From Arcuatula senhousia (Eukaryota; Mollusca; Bivalvia; Mytilida; Mytilidae): a stretch of DNA of 64,000 nt. Shown here in pieces: positions 32,165 to 44,471 of the stretch; position 1 is the stretch's first letter, and each line of letters opens with the position of its first letter. The stretch covers positions 49,225,702 to 49,289,701 of the forward strand of contig OZ020307.1 in NCBI GenBank assembly GCA_963971305.1, given 5' to 3'. Both the position numbers and the translations under genes were made by a program. The notes beneath the pieces were generated by a model that worked only from the letters and a program-made list of their open reading frames with translations, was not told the origin of the DNA and searched no databases.

Positions 32165-32560
32165 TTTTAACTGTGCGGAACCACAGGGGCTTGGATTATA
32201 GAGTAGGGGGTCGATTTTTTTAAGTCAATATAATTGACGAGAATCCAAACCCCTGTGTGCGGAACATGGATTGCAACGTTCTTGTATAAGTTTGCTTTAA
32301 ATAGTCTCTATTATAAAGGGAGGGACAATCTTTGAATAGGTGACAATCAAAAATATTTGAGCAGTGGCGGATCCGGGAGCGGGGGGGGGGGGTTCCGAGG
32401 TTGGAATTTTCCTCCTTTCCGCCAAAAATTTCGCAAGTAACGTATAGGTTTTCTGCAAAATTTGTCTGGAACCACCCCCTTTTCGTCATTCGTCCACAGC
32501 GAACTTTATGTGGACCAACCCCTTTCAAAAAATTCTGGATCTGGCCCTGTTTGAGTTATA
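32165..32560. repeat. Old repeat fragments with an inverted CACAGGGG(C/T)TTGGATT pair
   Basis: CACAGGGGCTTGGATT near 32174 and AATCCAAACCCCTGTG near 32252 are inverted copies about 60 bp apart with one mismatch. Adjacent is GGCGGATCCGGGAGC, then a G-run at 32382-32393. The overlapping open frames look like repeat artefacts. Confidence 0.4.
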
Positions 32561-32729
32561 ATCTATATAATGTATTGCTATTAGACGTAAAAAATTTAAA
32601 GGCATACATGTACATTGTAAATTTTCATAAAGAGATCTACATTGGGTTTAAACTTATTTCATATAATATTATATACTTCAAAATCATAGGCTGATCTGAC
32701 AAATGATAACCATTAAAGTAGACGATAAA

Positions 32730-32860
32730 TAGATGTAGAATAATTGTACGTGACACAACCAACATAAAGAAACGGGAATTAAAAAAATCACAATGGAAAA
32801 CAGCCAGCAGTCTTCAGCATGACCATAAGTCGCTGCTCGCCCTCTTGCATTGGCCCAATG
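32730..32860 (-). repeat. GTGTACGCGACACAACC family, copy 1
   Basis: Blocks GTACGTGACACAACCAACAT, CACAATGGAAAACAGCCAGC, AGTCTTCAGCATGACC, TGCATTGGCC. Other copies: 38505-38650 (same strand), 37600-37740 and 48035-48180 (opposite strand), 38998-39030 (fragment). Confidence 0.6.
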
Positions 32861-34687
32861 CTAAAAATACAAAAAAAAAGGATGAGTCCAGTTTGCCTTT
32901 TGGTCACACTTAGAAAAAAAAAGTCAAAATAACAATTCATGCCGAGCTTTTGTGTCTACTTTTGTTTCACAGCCCTAACATTATAATGATTAAACAGGTT
33001 GTTAGGAAAGAATCTAAATAATTTGATTTATTGGAATGGCGTCTTGCGTTGGCAAATAAAAATTTCATGGTTCAGTTTCATCAGACTGGATTTTTTCCTT
33101 AGTAAAGCTCGGCATGTTCATGTTTGTTTTTTGTTTCTTTTACATGACAAACAGTTTTTTTTTGGGGGGGAGGATTTCATACATGTAACTTTCGACATAC
33201 AGTACGTGTAAGTACAAAAATGGGGGGGGGGGGGGCTTCAGTTTTTAGTTTTTATTTTCTTTGATACAAGCGACACTTTGTTATTTAGGGTAACTAAGGT
33301 GCCACGTGCGTTACGTCATATTTGAATGACCTTTGGAGATAGAGAAAAAAAAATTAGTCGGGGATAGTATGCCGAACAATTCACATCTATATTTCATTCA
33401 TATCACGTATTATACTATTGGAATACATTGTCGTAACGCGTGTAGAAAGCACCTGCTACATGTATAGGATATTTTGACATTTTTTGTTCGCGATTTGACC
33501 GACATTTAAAATGATTAAAATTTTATTGAACTTGGATTATTCTAGTGCATTAAAGTGGATTTTAGTGATTTCATTCAATTTTAAAATCAGGAAACACGTT
33601 TTTATAAGAAAATTGCAAGAAATAAGTCAGGATTTTTTGCATTTTACGGGTCGGTAGGACATTTTAATTTTGAAAAAGTCAGAAATGGGAGAGAATTTTT
33701 TTAAAAGGGGCCCTTTGGTCCAAACATTTTGGCTAGGATTTGGGCCAATTTTGATAGCATTTTGGCACTTCTGGTTGATTTGGCAAAAGTACAAAAAGGG
33801 GTCAATTTACGTTTTTTGAAATTTTTAAATTTACCAAAGGAACATTTTTTTTCGAAAAAAAAGAGCGCCCGGCCCATTTCTTTGATAGGGGCCAGTCGGG
33901 CACATGTCTACGGAGAGCGGGCACCAAAAGATTTGGTCCGGAAAACTTTAATTTTGGCTAACTTGACGATTTTTGTTTACATTTTCGCATGCTTGGAATG
34001 CAACTAAATGTTGAAAATAACAATATTATAAAACGAAAATTGTAAAAATTTCTAGGCAAAAAATATATGTTTGATTTTCGTCTTCGGTATTCCCAGAATC
34101 CCGTTGGTAGCTTTTGTTCTCAGAATAATTTGAAGATTGAAACTTTTTTAAACTTAAACATTAAGCTAATTTATAAGTATATATAAAGACCTATAAACAA
34201 CAGACTGTGACATCTTTGATCCAATGTAGACTTTTGTAGAGCTCGATGAGCTGAAGGTTTAAGCAAGCAACAGCTTTTCTCTATCTGCAATAGTTTCCTA
34301 TTTCCTCCACTAACATAACCAAACTTTGATGCAGTTATTTTAAACTAAATAGGAGCTAATAAACCTACATGTACAATGTACTGGATCTAAAAACAAATAA
34401 TGTTAAGGATAAACGCTTACATGACTTAGATTCATCAACATGTTTATCTTAAAATGGCTTAAATTTAGATTGATTTTATAGTATGTATACAACAAAGGCT
34501 ACTCAACAATAAACCTTAGCAGGACCTAGAAATGATAAAGTCTTTTTTATGTTACTAAAGCAGACCATTGCTTTTTGTGTCCATAGCGGCTTGCTAGGCA
34601 ATATGCATTAGAGTCCACACTTGTTACTTAATAAAACAAATTTATATTATTAATTTTAGTGACTGTCTGTTTGTCTTTTGTATACAG

Positions 34688-37600
34688 ATGGGTCAATGTG
34701 ATCATGGAAATAACCCACACTGTAGCACCACACCAACAACACCAACGACGACGACAACAACAACAGCAACACAAACGACCACTTCTACCATTACAACATC
34801 AGCAGTTACAACTGTTACAACAACAACAGCAAAGAGTAAATACAGGATATTGAAACCATTTCCAATACAAAATATTTATAGCAATTATCTGTAATCACAA
34901 ATAAAAAGTTGGCACGACATGACACAGATTTGGCTTCTTTTCATTTATAGGTTGTAATTGACCACTTAATTACAAAAACAACACTTGAACACTCGTTCTA
35001 ATATCCGTTGCTTTGGTAACAAATGCGGCCATTTTGGACCTTCTAAAAAATGGTATAAACTATGCCATTGTCAAGTCTTAATTTATCCAAGAAAATGAAT
35101 GAATTTGTTATTTATCTTTTAGAGTACTTAATTTGAGACCTTATTGGAGTTTTTTTTTAAAACTAGTACTTCAGATATAAACTAACTACAGAAAGGGCTA
35201 AAAAAGATTGAATTGAAATATTAATAATTTTCTTCGATAAATATAGATTTGAAAATTGCCTTTTTAGGGATATTAGAAATCGCTCAAAATGGCTGCTCTG
35301 GTTCCCATGTCAACGTAAGTCAATTATGATGAAACAATGCTATTTTGTAGATTACTGGTTAATTGCAACCCATAAAATAAAAATTAGCCAAATCTGTGAC
35401 AGGTCGTGCCACACCTATATTGATTTCTTATGTGATTATAATAGAGAATTGCTCTTAAATATTTTTCAAATACATATTCATAAAAAAAAACCAAAAAAAG
35501 TGTGTTTTTACTTTAATTACACGCTGCGCTTTAAACTTTAAAGATTCCTGCATTGAGGCGTAATCCTTTTAGCCAATTTGCAAGTACGCATATGCATGCA
35601 GCAAAAATTTAAAATGCTTTTGAAAATAAAATGCCTGTAGCTGTATGTCAAATAAAGCATCCGCAAATACACAAAATAGAGCGTTGATTAGCTAACCCAT
35701 GTTCTTCATATTCGGATACATGCACATGCATGTCAACCTCATAGTAAATCTTGCAAAGTTGGTCTATCATGGCCGACTGGTTTACGGCGCATTTTTTAAT
35801 TCTACTCTAAAGAATTTATTTATGATATTTTTATTTGTTTCACAGCTACAACTAACATCTCCGATATCCCTAGCCAAAATCAACCTACCAAGCCTTTGAC
35901 CACAATTCAAGGAACCAATGTAGAAACATCGTTAACACCTTGGAATAGTACAGGTACATATTTGTTTTGGTTTTTGTCTCGCCTGCGACGAATAGTCGCG
36001 AAAGGCGAGACATAGGTATTACTTTCCGGCGGCGACGGCGGCGGCGGCGTCGTAAACTTTTTTGTAAGACTTTTGTGGACGATGAATTGCTGGAAAAGTA
36101 TAATAGCTAGGCATCTGATATTTGGTATACAAATAGTTAAGGTTTTGGTCTACGCAACTGTTACCATGCCGTGTGACCCTGACCCCAACTTCATGCTCCA
36201 ATGACTCTGTGAACTTGGGTCTTTTTTCAGGCCATAATTTTTTTTTGTAAGACTTTTGTGGACGATGATTGCCGGAAAGGATTATTAGCTAGGCATCTGA
36301 TATTTGGTATACAGATAGTTCAGGTTATGGTCTACGCAACTGTTACCATGCCGTTTGACCTTGACCCTAATTTCATGCTCCAGGGACGCTGTGAACTTAG
36401 GTATTTTTTTCAGGCCGTAAACTTTTTTGTAAGACTTTTGTGGACAATGAATTGCTGGAAAAGTATAATAGCTAGGCATCTAGTATTGGGTATACAGACA
36501 GTTGAGGTTATGGTCTACCCAACTGATACCATACCGTGTGACATTGACCCCATTTTAACGGTCCAGTGACTCTGTGACCTTAGGTCGTTTTTTCAGGCTA
36601 AAACCTTTTTGTAATACTTGTGTGGACAATGAATTGCTTGAAAACTATAATGGCTAGGCATCTGATATTAGGTATACAGATGCTATTTGTATTTATATCA
36701 AGTAATGAAAGCTTAGGTAGTTGATTTTAGTAAAGGTTGTGGCAGGCAAAACATACTTTTAGTGGCCACACTTGTTTTTTCTCGTCTTTTTTTTTTTAAT
36801 TTGAAATAATTTTAAGTCTTTGAAACAACTTTTATGTAAATGTATGCATGTAACATGATTTGTCATAGCCACCATTCGCGTAATTTTATCAGTTATAATT
36901 ATAAATAATTAGATTTATACATTCTCTATAATTATCATCTGATTTTTTCCAAGCGGAGCTTTACGCGAAATCGAAGATGAACCTTTTCATTTTTTTAATC
37001 TTTTTATCTTGAAATACATTTAGATTCTCTTTGTGTTAGAAATTTCATTCAACTCATTAGTTAGTAGATAGTTAGTTGTTGCTTTACTCCTAAGCAGACA
37101 GCACGATTTCAGCTACATGCATACCCAGGAGATGAACATTAAAGGGTGATACAATGAACATGAAATGATGGTGAAGTGGAGGAAAGGGGACATAAGGCCA
37201 ATCGCATAGGAGAGTTGACTGCCACTGGAAGAAAGAGTGATGGGTAGGGACAAGCGAGGGGACAATAAATTTAGCCTCCTGCATGGAGATCTTACGGTTC
37301 TTACTTTTACCGAAACCTGCAGCATGGTTCTTTTACGTACAAGGACATTATGAACTGGATTGCGTTGTAAAAGCTTTTATTTTTACACGACTTCATTAAA
37401 TTTGCTACTGATTTTTCTCTAAATGGTAAAATGCTTTAAAGTGTCAATGTGAATATTTGATTAAAACTGAATCTTTATCAAAGCTTATGTTTGCATTATG
37501 TCGATTTATGTCAATTGTTTTTTGTCAAAAAGAGGGTCTTTCATTGTACTTTAGGGTTGGGCTTTAATTATATGCAGTTTATTTTCAATCCAGGGGCCAA

Positions 37601-40600
37601 TTGAAAAACAGCAAACAGCGACCGCTGGTCACATTGAAGGCTGCTGGCTGTTTTCCATTGTAGATGTTTTAAATTTACGTTTATATTGTAGGTTGCGTCG
37701 CGTACACTTACATGTATTCCACATCTCATTTTCGTCTATGGTTGACGATGGTATATTGAGAGGTTTGATATATATAAGTAAATGCAACAAATGTCGCACA
37801 AATGAAAAGGGTGGTTTTTTTTTATTAAAATCTACTTGTTTTTTACAGTTTTAGGTGTAGTATTATACCAACAAAAACAAATTCTTTCTCAATATTTAAG
37901 ACGTTGACGTTAAGACAAATTTCCCTTAAGAGAAATTTTTAAATTTTAAATATATGCATTCCATCATGTCATATTTACTTGTGTCTTATTTACTTGCAGA
38001 TTCTTCAATAAATGAGCATGCCCCTAGTTCACAAAAAGAACCACTTAACACAGGTAAATGTTTCTTTTACTTGCAAGTTTTCACTTTTTACTAAAAACAA
38101 ATATTGTTATAGTAAATTCTTATTTTTTACTAATCTCTTTGATAAACAAAGCATTTTTGCATCATGAATATGGCTAAAGCAACCCGTCATGGCACATCAG
38201 TCCAAACACCTCCCAGTATTGCTCTCCCCATGCGCCCATAGCCAAATTATCTGAAATTTTCCTCCTTGTTAGCTTCTCTTTCGATGACATCAGACACTTG
38301 TGTTGACTTCTTACCAAAAGAAACTACGACATTTATTTTTTCCTTTCATTTAATCGGTGTGGTAAGTGAAAGGGAATTAAGATTTTAAACTATCGACTTT
38401 CTTAATACTATGGTCTAACAATATACCAGAAAACTCTAACTTAGACCGTCAAGAAACAGACTGGATCTAAGATTAAATGTTAAGAGACTGTTCATAGACG
38501 ATATTGAGATGTGGAATAAGTGTACGCGACACAACAAACATAAACAAACAGCAATTCAAAAAATCACAACGGAAAACAGCAAGCAGTCTTCAACATGACC
38601 ATAGGTCACTGCTTACCGTCTTGCATTGGCCACAGACTTATAATACAACACAAAAGTATCAAAACCAATCCCAAAATCATCAACGAAAGACCCAATTCTT
38701 GACATAAAACAGTTAACACAGAATGACAAGGACAAACAAAGGCTTTGGCAAAGTTTCCTGTAGAAATCAGGCAAAAGCCTACAGAATCTGGCATATGAAG
38801 AATTTTATCCAAGCAAATTTATTATTTTAATGTATTGTTGGACTCATATAAAAAACAAAAATCACGAGGATTCGTTTGAAAGCAACATGGATGAATTGTG
38901 ATTCAGTCTTTTTTAAGTTCATGAACAAAGCAACCAATTTTTGAAAATATGCAAGAGTTATCTCTGCATATTTTCACTAGAAGAAAATGAGATGTGGAAT
39001 AAGTGTACGCGACACAACCTACATTATAAACGTATATTTTAATGCATTCTATATAAATTATATCTAATAACCAAAAATCTGCATTCGTTTTGGGGAATGG
39101 ATGTTAACCTGATGTGAAATCAATGAATTTTTTTGAAAAACAAAATTTGTCATGTGCCAGCTATTGCATGGGTTTTGCATGGACAGCCTCTTAACTTATA
39201 AATTAAAAATCATGCAAACTCCGAAAAACAAAACTGTCATATCATAACGTGTTAACAATGAGAGAACATTTCAACAGAGGAATGTTGAGGTAAATGGGAG
39301 TGGGCACATTATCAAAACATACAACAAACAACAATACTGCACTGCCGATGAACACGACCTAGAATAATTGAATATTATGAATGAAGAGGTAAAAGCATCC
39401 TTACAATGTTAGGGCTCCTGTGTCCATATCTGTCCGTGTCCCATCCTCACAATGTTAGGGCTCCTGTGTCCATATCTGTCTCTGTCCGTGGGACACGGAC
39501 AGATATGGACACAGGAGCCCTGACATTGTGAGGATGAGGTAAAAGCAAAATGGTCTTTACTATTTAAATACACATGCAATATATTTTCTTTATAAATATG
39601 AATTGAAATATCCTTACTGTAATAATTACGGTCGGCTGGTTAAATGTACAGTTGAAAATTTATTTGTTATAATCAAGACAAGAGAATGTATGAGCAGATG
39701 CTAAAAAAGAAGAGTGAAACAGTCATATAAAGGGTTGGTAGGGTTACAAATTAAAACCGTGCTGTTAAGATGAGTCTACATTAACTATTTACTTGACACG
39801 TCAATGTCCTTCGGTACGTCTTTGTCTCTTCTTTATTTTGAATATGAAGTTCAGGGGGATGTTTCAGGGTATGCTTTATTTCAAATCTGTAGATCAATTC
39901 TTGGACGATGCATTTTCTATACATTCTCTCATCCACCCTGAGCACCCAGGCTTCTCATATTAAACATTACAATTCACCAATTACCTTTGTCAGAAACCTG
40001 TGGACGCACCGTGTACATGTGAGGGTTTATAATTGAAACACCGAAATCGAGCATTAGAAAATTCGGATGATAGCCTATTACTCCACCTCGGGGAAATATA
40101 CTGAGTCAGCAACAAAAATAACGCACCACTTCTTTCCTTCCAGGAATGTTTTAAAATTTTGAAAATTTTATTAGTTCTTTTATACTCAGTGATAAATCAA
40201 ACCAAATTAAAAAATAAGCCATTATTTAAGTCTAAGATTGATCAATCAAAAAATGCATGTTTCTAAAAAGTTTGGACAGTTTTTGTGAAAGTAAAGCTTT
40301 GTTTCCCATTTACTGGTTACACTTTTGAATAAACATAACATTTTCTTAAGATTTGTGATTATCCATTTTCGGGTTAAATTTTAAAACAAAAAATCAGTAA
40401 TTTTTTAAATTTTGCAGAGAATGGTGTTTAGGACACAACACATGCTGTGTCGAAATTTCAAATCATTCCGACGAGTACTTTAATAAGTATGTATTTGCTA
40501 TTAAACATTTAAATCAAATAAAATGAATGGAAGTGGTGCGGTTTTTTTTAAAAGTTGTTTAGACTAAGTATATGAACACTAAATACAATTATCATTATTA

Positions 40601-43600
40601 TTTTGTTCCCACACACTGTCTTTGTTTAAAAACTTTTGTATACATTATTTGAACCATTGGATTATTTTATTTTATTACAATGTACGTAAATCTTTTCTGT
40701 TTTTTGTTTTCATTTACAGGTTTACTGGTAGGCGTAATATGTGGTGGAATTGTTATTTTCCTTGTTATTGCATTAGTATGCTTCTTTCGCAAGTAAGTGT
40801 CTGTTAGATTATTATTTATTTCTGTCAGAGATATTATAGTATTATTGCGTAAAGTTTTCCATATTGGCTGAGTTATTGGTCCAAGGCTAGCCATATTGGA
40901 CTGAGGCGAAGCCGAAGTCCAATATGGCTAGCCGAGGACCAATAACTCAGCCAATATGGATAACTTTACGCAATTATACCTTTATTGACTAACCTGACCA
41001 ATATGGCTGACATGCCATATTGACTAGTCCAATATGCCATATTGACTGGCGGTATCCGTCCAATATCCATATTGGACGGATAAATTACATATTGGCGTAG
41101 TTTTGTGTTTATATAGTATAGGCTGTTTTCATCATATTTAGACAAATATTTTTATGTTAGTCAATAATATCGAATATGTCCTGTTTTACTTGTAATATTT
41201 CATTTTTGTCAGTTTCATTTTCCTTTCTGAACGGTAAACTGCAACTAGGGCATTCAAATAAAAAAGTCATATAACAAAAATGTCAAGGCTTAGTGCTCAA
41301 GTACACCATAAAGTTGTCAAAAAGGTTGAGAAAGTGATCCTCTCGAAAAAAAAATGTTTTACCGTATTGCTCATGTACTTTATTCTTCCTTAGACATATT
41401 AAAAGCGATTTGTCCGATTTGTTGAAAATTTCAAATTACAGTGTATCATGCAATCTATATTGATTGTACCCTCATACAAACCATTACATATTTTATAAAA
41501 AAAATCCGAAAAAAGCAGAAAAAAAACAAAACAAAAAACAAAAACAAAGCAAAAAAAAACACAACATTTTAAGAATATTTTGATATCCTTTTAGCTCACC
41601 TGACCTTGAGCTATTGCCATCACTTGGCGTCCGTCGTCGTCGTCGTTAACTTTTCTTAAAGCTTCTTCTCATCTGAAACGGCTGCACAGATTCAAACCAA
41701 AGGTCTGGTGGTACTTGAGGGGATCCCCACAGAGCTGATGTGGGGATTTTTGATTCGTCGAAAAACATGGCCGCCGTTGCTAAAAATAGACAAGGGGGTC
41801 ACACTACTGTTTTAGGCTTGTAAATCAAAAAGTATAAGAAAAAGATGAAATCTGATGCCACCCACTGTTTCAGCATCAAAAGTTCTACAAAAGTCACCAT
41901 TTGGTCCAAGTTGTCAGATGACCCCTTATAGGGGTTACAGATCCTTAAAGGTGAAAAATAGCGTTCTTTCATGTTTTGCCCTATAGTATGAAAACTATTG
42001 CAGATAGAGAAAAGCTGTTGCTAGCTTAAATGTTCAGCCCAATTCGCTCTACAAAAGTCTCCATAGGGTCAAAATTGTCAGATGACCCCTTACAGGGGTT
42101 ACGGCCCCTGAAATAATGTTTTTTCATGTTTTTGGCCTATGGAATGAAAACTATTGCAGATAGAGAGAAGCTGTTTCTTTCTTAAATGTTCAGCCAATTT
42201 AGCTGTACAAAATTTTCCTAGGGTCGAAGTTGTCAGATGACCCCTTATAGGGGTTACGGCCCCTAAAATGATTTTTTTTCATGTTTTTGGCCAATAGAAA
42301 GAAAACTATAGCAGATAGAGAAAAGATGTTGCTTGCTTAAATGTTCAATTCATTTAGCTCTACAAAAGTCTCAATAGGATCGAAGTTGTCAGATGACTCT
42401 TAATGGGGGTTACGGCCCCTAAAATAACCTTTTTCATGTTTTTGGCCTATAGAATGAAAACTATAGCAGATAAAAAGAAGCTGTTGCCTGCTTAAATGTT
42501 CAGTTTATATAGCTCTACAAAAGTCTCAATTGGATCGAAGTTGTCATATGACCCTTAATAGGGGTTACGGCCCCTTAAATAACCTTTTTCATGTTTTTGG
42601 CCTTTAGAATGAAAACTATAGCAGATAGAGAAAAGCTGTTGCTTGCTTAAAAAATGTTCAGGGCATAAAGCTCTACAAACGTCTCCATAGGGTCGAAGTT
42701 GTCAGATACCCCCCCCTAAGGGACTACAGCCTCTAAAATAACGGTTTTTCGTGATTTTGGGCTAAAGAATGAAAACTATAGTAGATAAAGAAAAACTGTT
42801 GCTTGCTTAAATGTTCAGCTCATTTAGCTCTACAAAATATAGGGTTGACATCAAGACCAGGTGAAAATTTAGGCTCATGAGAGCCTATTGTTTAGTTACT
42901 AGTAATCATATTTCCACAAAGTTCAATGAAAAACCACAAAACACGTGCACGTGTGAACATTAATATATAAATCTTTAAAAAAATACTTCTTTCGTTATAA
43001 ACACGAATTAATGGATAATTAATGGGATGGCCCTCGTACGCAGGGATTGTCAGGTCTATAATACGGTAACCCGCACACGCAGGTATATATACGTAAAAGA
43101 TCCCTTTTTGGACCGCCAATTAGAGAAACATATAGGCTAAATTTTCCGCCAATACCCACTGTTCCCCCTTTTCCTGTTGTTGTAAAATTTACAGTTCCTT
43201 TGTTCCCCATCATAATCTTTTCATGTAAATTTTATCATCCATTTTATGTTCATCGCCTTTAAATAACATATTTAGCGTTTCAAGGGCGTAAAACACCAAC
43301 TCGCTAACTCACTGATGAAATAGTATAACACGCTTTTAAATGATTATGTTTCTCTTCAGAAGAAAAATGTTTGGAAAGAAAGAAAAGCACAGTTTAAATG
43401 GTTACGTTTCTAATAATGATAGAAATGGAATTATCAAGAACGATTATGAATTTGAAGATCACGTGTACAACATCCCCTCAGACGAAATCATGATACGTGG
43501 CAGTAATCACCACCACCATAGCTCAGTCGCCACTAATGGGCATGGGTCAAAAGACATCGACAGTTCAACAGAATATACAGTCATCGATCCGTCTGCAATG

Positions 43601-44278
43601 ATTCAAATTAAAGATACAAACGTCAACAAACTAATTGATAACTATACACACTCAAATGGAGACCAAAGGAAAATAGCCAAAAACATTCAAACGAACAAGA
43701 ACTTGATTTTGCATCATGATATGAATGAACATTCCACGGAATATGCCGTACTTGATCCCTCGGAAACCGGATATGATCGACGAAATCATGATAATGGAAA
43801 CAATCAGGACAGGAACGAATATCTGGAACTTGACCCAAATGAAACTGGATTCAACAGAAGAAATAACACTTCAACAAACACAAAAAATAAAGACATTAAC
43901 AATCACAATTATCACACAATCGTTACTGTGGATGAAACTTATGAGCTCGCTAAGCCCACGTCACCAGAAATAGGCTATGAAGAACAGAGATGTCCCGAAC
44001 AGCAAACAGAGGGGTATTTTCAGCTTGACCCAAATGAAACTGGTTTTAACAGAACACAAACTTCTGGAAGACCACATAAATCTCAAAAATCAGATAATCA
44101 GAACCATGAATCAACATTTTTACCAAATAAAGACTATGATACCGCAAACCCATGTGGTGGGAAAGAACCAACCGTTGAAAACGTTTATTCCCACACTGTT
44201 GATGACGTTTATGATGTGTCGTCTCATTCAAATCTGACAAAAGAAAGAGACAGCACATATGACCATTTTACAAACTGA
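34688..44278 (+). CDS. Type I membrane protein with Thr-rich stalk and multi-tyrosine cytoplasmic tail (5' partial)
   Basis: Exons 34688-34835, 35846-35953, 38000-38053, 40720-40792 and 43360-44278 join by GT-AG in matching phases (1,1,1,2) to give 433 residues and TGA. Exon 1 begins MGQCDHGNNPHC and becomes a Thr-rich, mucin-like stalk. The next two exons continue a Ser/Thr/Pro-rich linker. Exon 4 encodes the membrane helix GLLVGVICGGIVIFLVIALV (104-123), then basic RKRKMFGKKEKH. The tail (~305 residues) has EYTVIDP (Y200), EYAVLDPSETG (Y256), EYLELDPNETG (Y282) and GYFQLDPNETG (Y347), plus VYNIP, TYELAKP, DYDTANP, VYSHTV, VYDVSS and TYDHF. YxxL/I sites in such tails are usually SH2 docking or endocytic signals. 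There is no signal peptide, and the acceptor at 34687 implies missing 5' exons. Probably an adhesion or scavenger-type receptor; ligand unknown. Confidence 0.8.
35974..36780 (+). repeat. TGTCTCGCC-headed element with ~182-bp tandem units
   Basis: It opens with a strong hairpin, TGTCTCGCC...AGGCGAGACA, with inner GCGAC/GTCGC pairing (35974-36013), then ATAGGTATTACTTTCCGGC and a GGCGGCGGCG block. Three to four tandem units follow from about 36066, 36248, 36428 and 36610 (each TTGTAAGACTTTTGTGGAC...). Non-coding. It lies in an intron of the membrane-protein gene. Confidence 0.7.
37066..37330 (-). repeat. GGTCTATAAT family, 3' half, copy 5 (inverted)
   Basis: On the minus strand: GGTTTCGGTAAAAGTAAGAA, CTCCATGCAGGAGGCTAAAT, CACTCTTTCTTCCAGTGGCA, CCTCCACTTCACC, CGTGCTGTCTGCTTAGGAGT. 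These match the second half of the 19741-20229 copy. Intronic. Confidence 0.6.
37600..37745 (+). repeat. GTGTACGCGACACAACC family, copy 2
   Basis: Reverse orientation to 32730: GCCAATTGAAAAACAGC, CATTGAAGGCTGCTGGCTG, TTTTCCATTGTAGAT, GGTTGCGTCGCGTACAC, TTCCACATCTCATT. Intronic. Confidence 0.6.
38505..38650 (-). repeat. GTGTACGCGACACAACC family, copy 3
   Basis: GAGATGTGGAATAAGTGTAC, GCGACACAACAAACATAAAC, CACAACGGAAAACAGCAAGC, AGTCTTCAACATGACC, TGCATTGGCC. A short further fragment with the same start lies at 38986-39030. Confidence 0.6.
39386..39547. repeat. Insertion of direct and inverted 46-bp copies flanked by GAGGTAAAAGCA
   Basis: The 12-mer GAGGTAAAAGCA occurs at 39386-39397 and 39536-39547. 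Between them lie a 46-bp unit (~39395-39441, with AATGTTAGGGCTCCTGTGTC), a second direct copy (39442-39490) and then an inverted copy (39491-39536). The two outer units can form a near-perfect 46-bp stem. Confidence 0.85.
40842..40977. repeat. Near-perfect palindrome, ~60-bp arms
   Basis: Left arm ATTGCGTAAAGTT...CCATATTGGCTGAGTTA...GGCTAGCCATATTGGACT pairs with the right arm, AGTCCAATATGGCTAGCC to ACTTTACGCAAT, around a ~13-base GAGGCGAAGCCGA loop. Only three or so mismatches. It resembles a foldback MITE. It starts about 50 bp after the transmembrane exon. Confidence 0.85.
40978..41110. repeat. Cluster of CCAATATGG/CCATATTG words
   Basis: At least eight CCATATTG/CAATATGG words in both orientations, including GTCCAATATCCATATTGGAC. 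Probably decayed copies of the neighbouring palindrome. Confidence 0.5.
41589..42890 (+). mobile_element. TTTTAGCTCACC element with ~150-bp tandem core
   Basis: Starts TTTTAGCTCACCTGACC, then GGCGTCCGTCGTCGTCGTCG. About six core units follow (each with GTTGTCAGATGACCCCTTA, GGGGTTACGGCCCCTAAAAT, TTTTTGGCCTATAGAATGAA and GCAGATAGAGAAAAGCTGTT) between about 41890 and 42840. It ends CAGGTGAAAATTTAGGCTCATGAGAGCCTATTG, whose AGGCTC-AT-GAGAGCCT is a terminal hairpin. Non-coding. It lies in the intron before the tail exon of the membrane-protein gene. Confidence 0.75.
43018..43316 (+). repeat. GGTCTATAAT repeat, copy 6
   Basis: GGGATGGCCCTCGTACGCAG, GGTCTATAATACGGTAACCC, TACGTAAAAGATCCC, GGACCGCCAATTAGAG. 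It ends AACTCGCTAACTCACTG, just before the tail exon. Confidence 0.6.
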
Positions 44279-44329
44279 TGCATTTGGATCAATTTTGTTA
44301 CCAATTTATGCGTTTGTTTTGCCTTGTCA

Positions 44330-44335
44330 ATTAAA
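44330..44335 (+). promoter_or_regulatory. Possible poly(A) signal (ATTAAA) of the membrane-protein gene
   Basis: ATTAAA 52 nt after the TGA at 44276-44278; a variant signal, weakly supported. Confidence 0.25.
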
Positions 44336-44471
44336 CAAATTCAAACAAACGAGTCATTATCTTGCACACTGTGTTGGTTCTTCCCAAAATCCCACAGAAG
44401 TTTGGACTTTGAATCATTGTAAAAATCAGTATTGCTTACTTACATGTAATTCAACAGATTCAATTGTAAAG

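Noticed and set aside
40856..41100. CCATATTGG words as CArG (SRF) boxes
   Set aside because: They have five A/T between CC and GG rather than six, and are explained by the palindrome and its decayed copies.
43340..43359. Met at 43340 as the start of an independent 312-residue protein
   Set aside because: A strong acceptor (TCTCTTCAG) at 43359 is in phase with the transmembrane exon, so the frame is the last exon of a longer gene.
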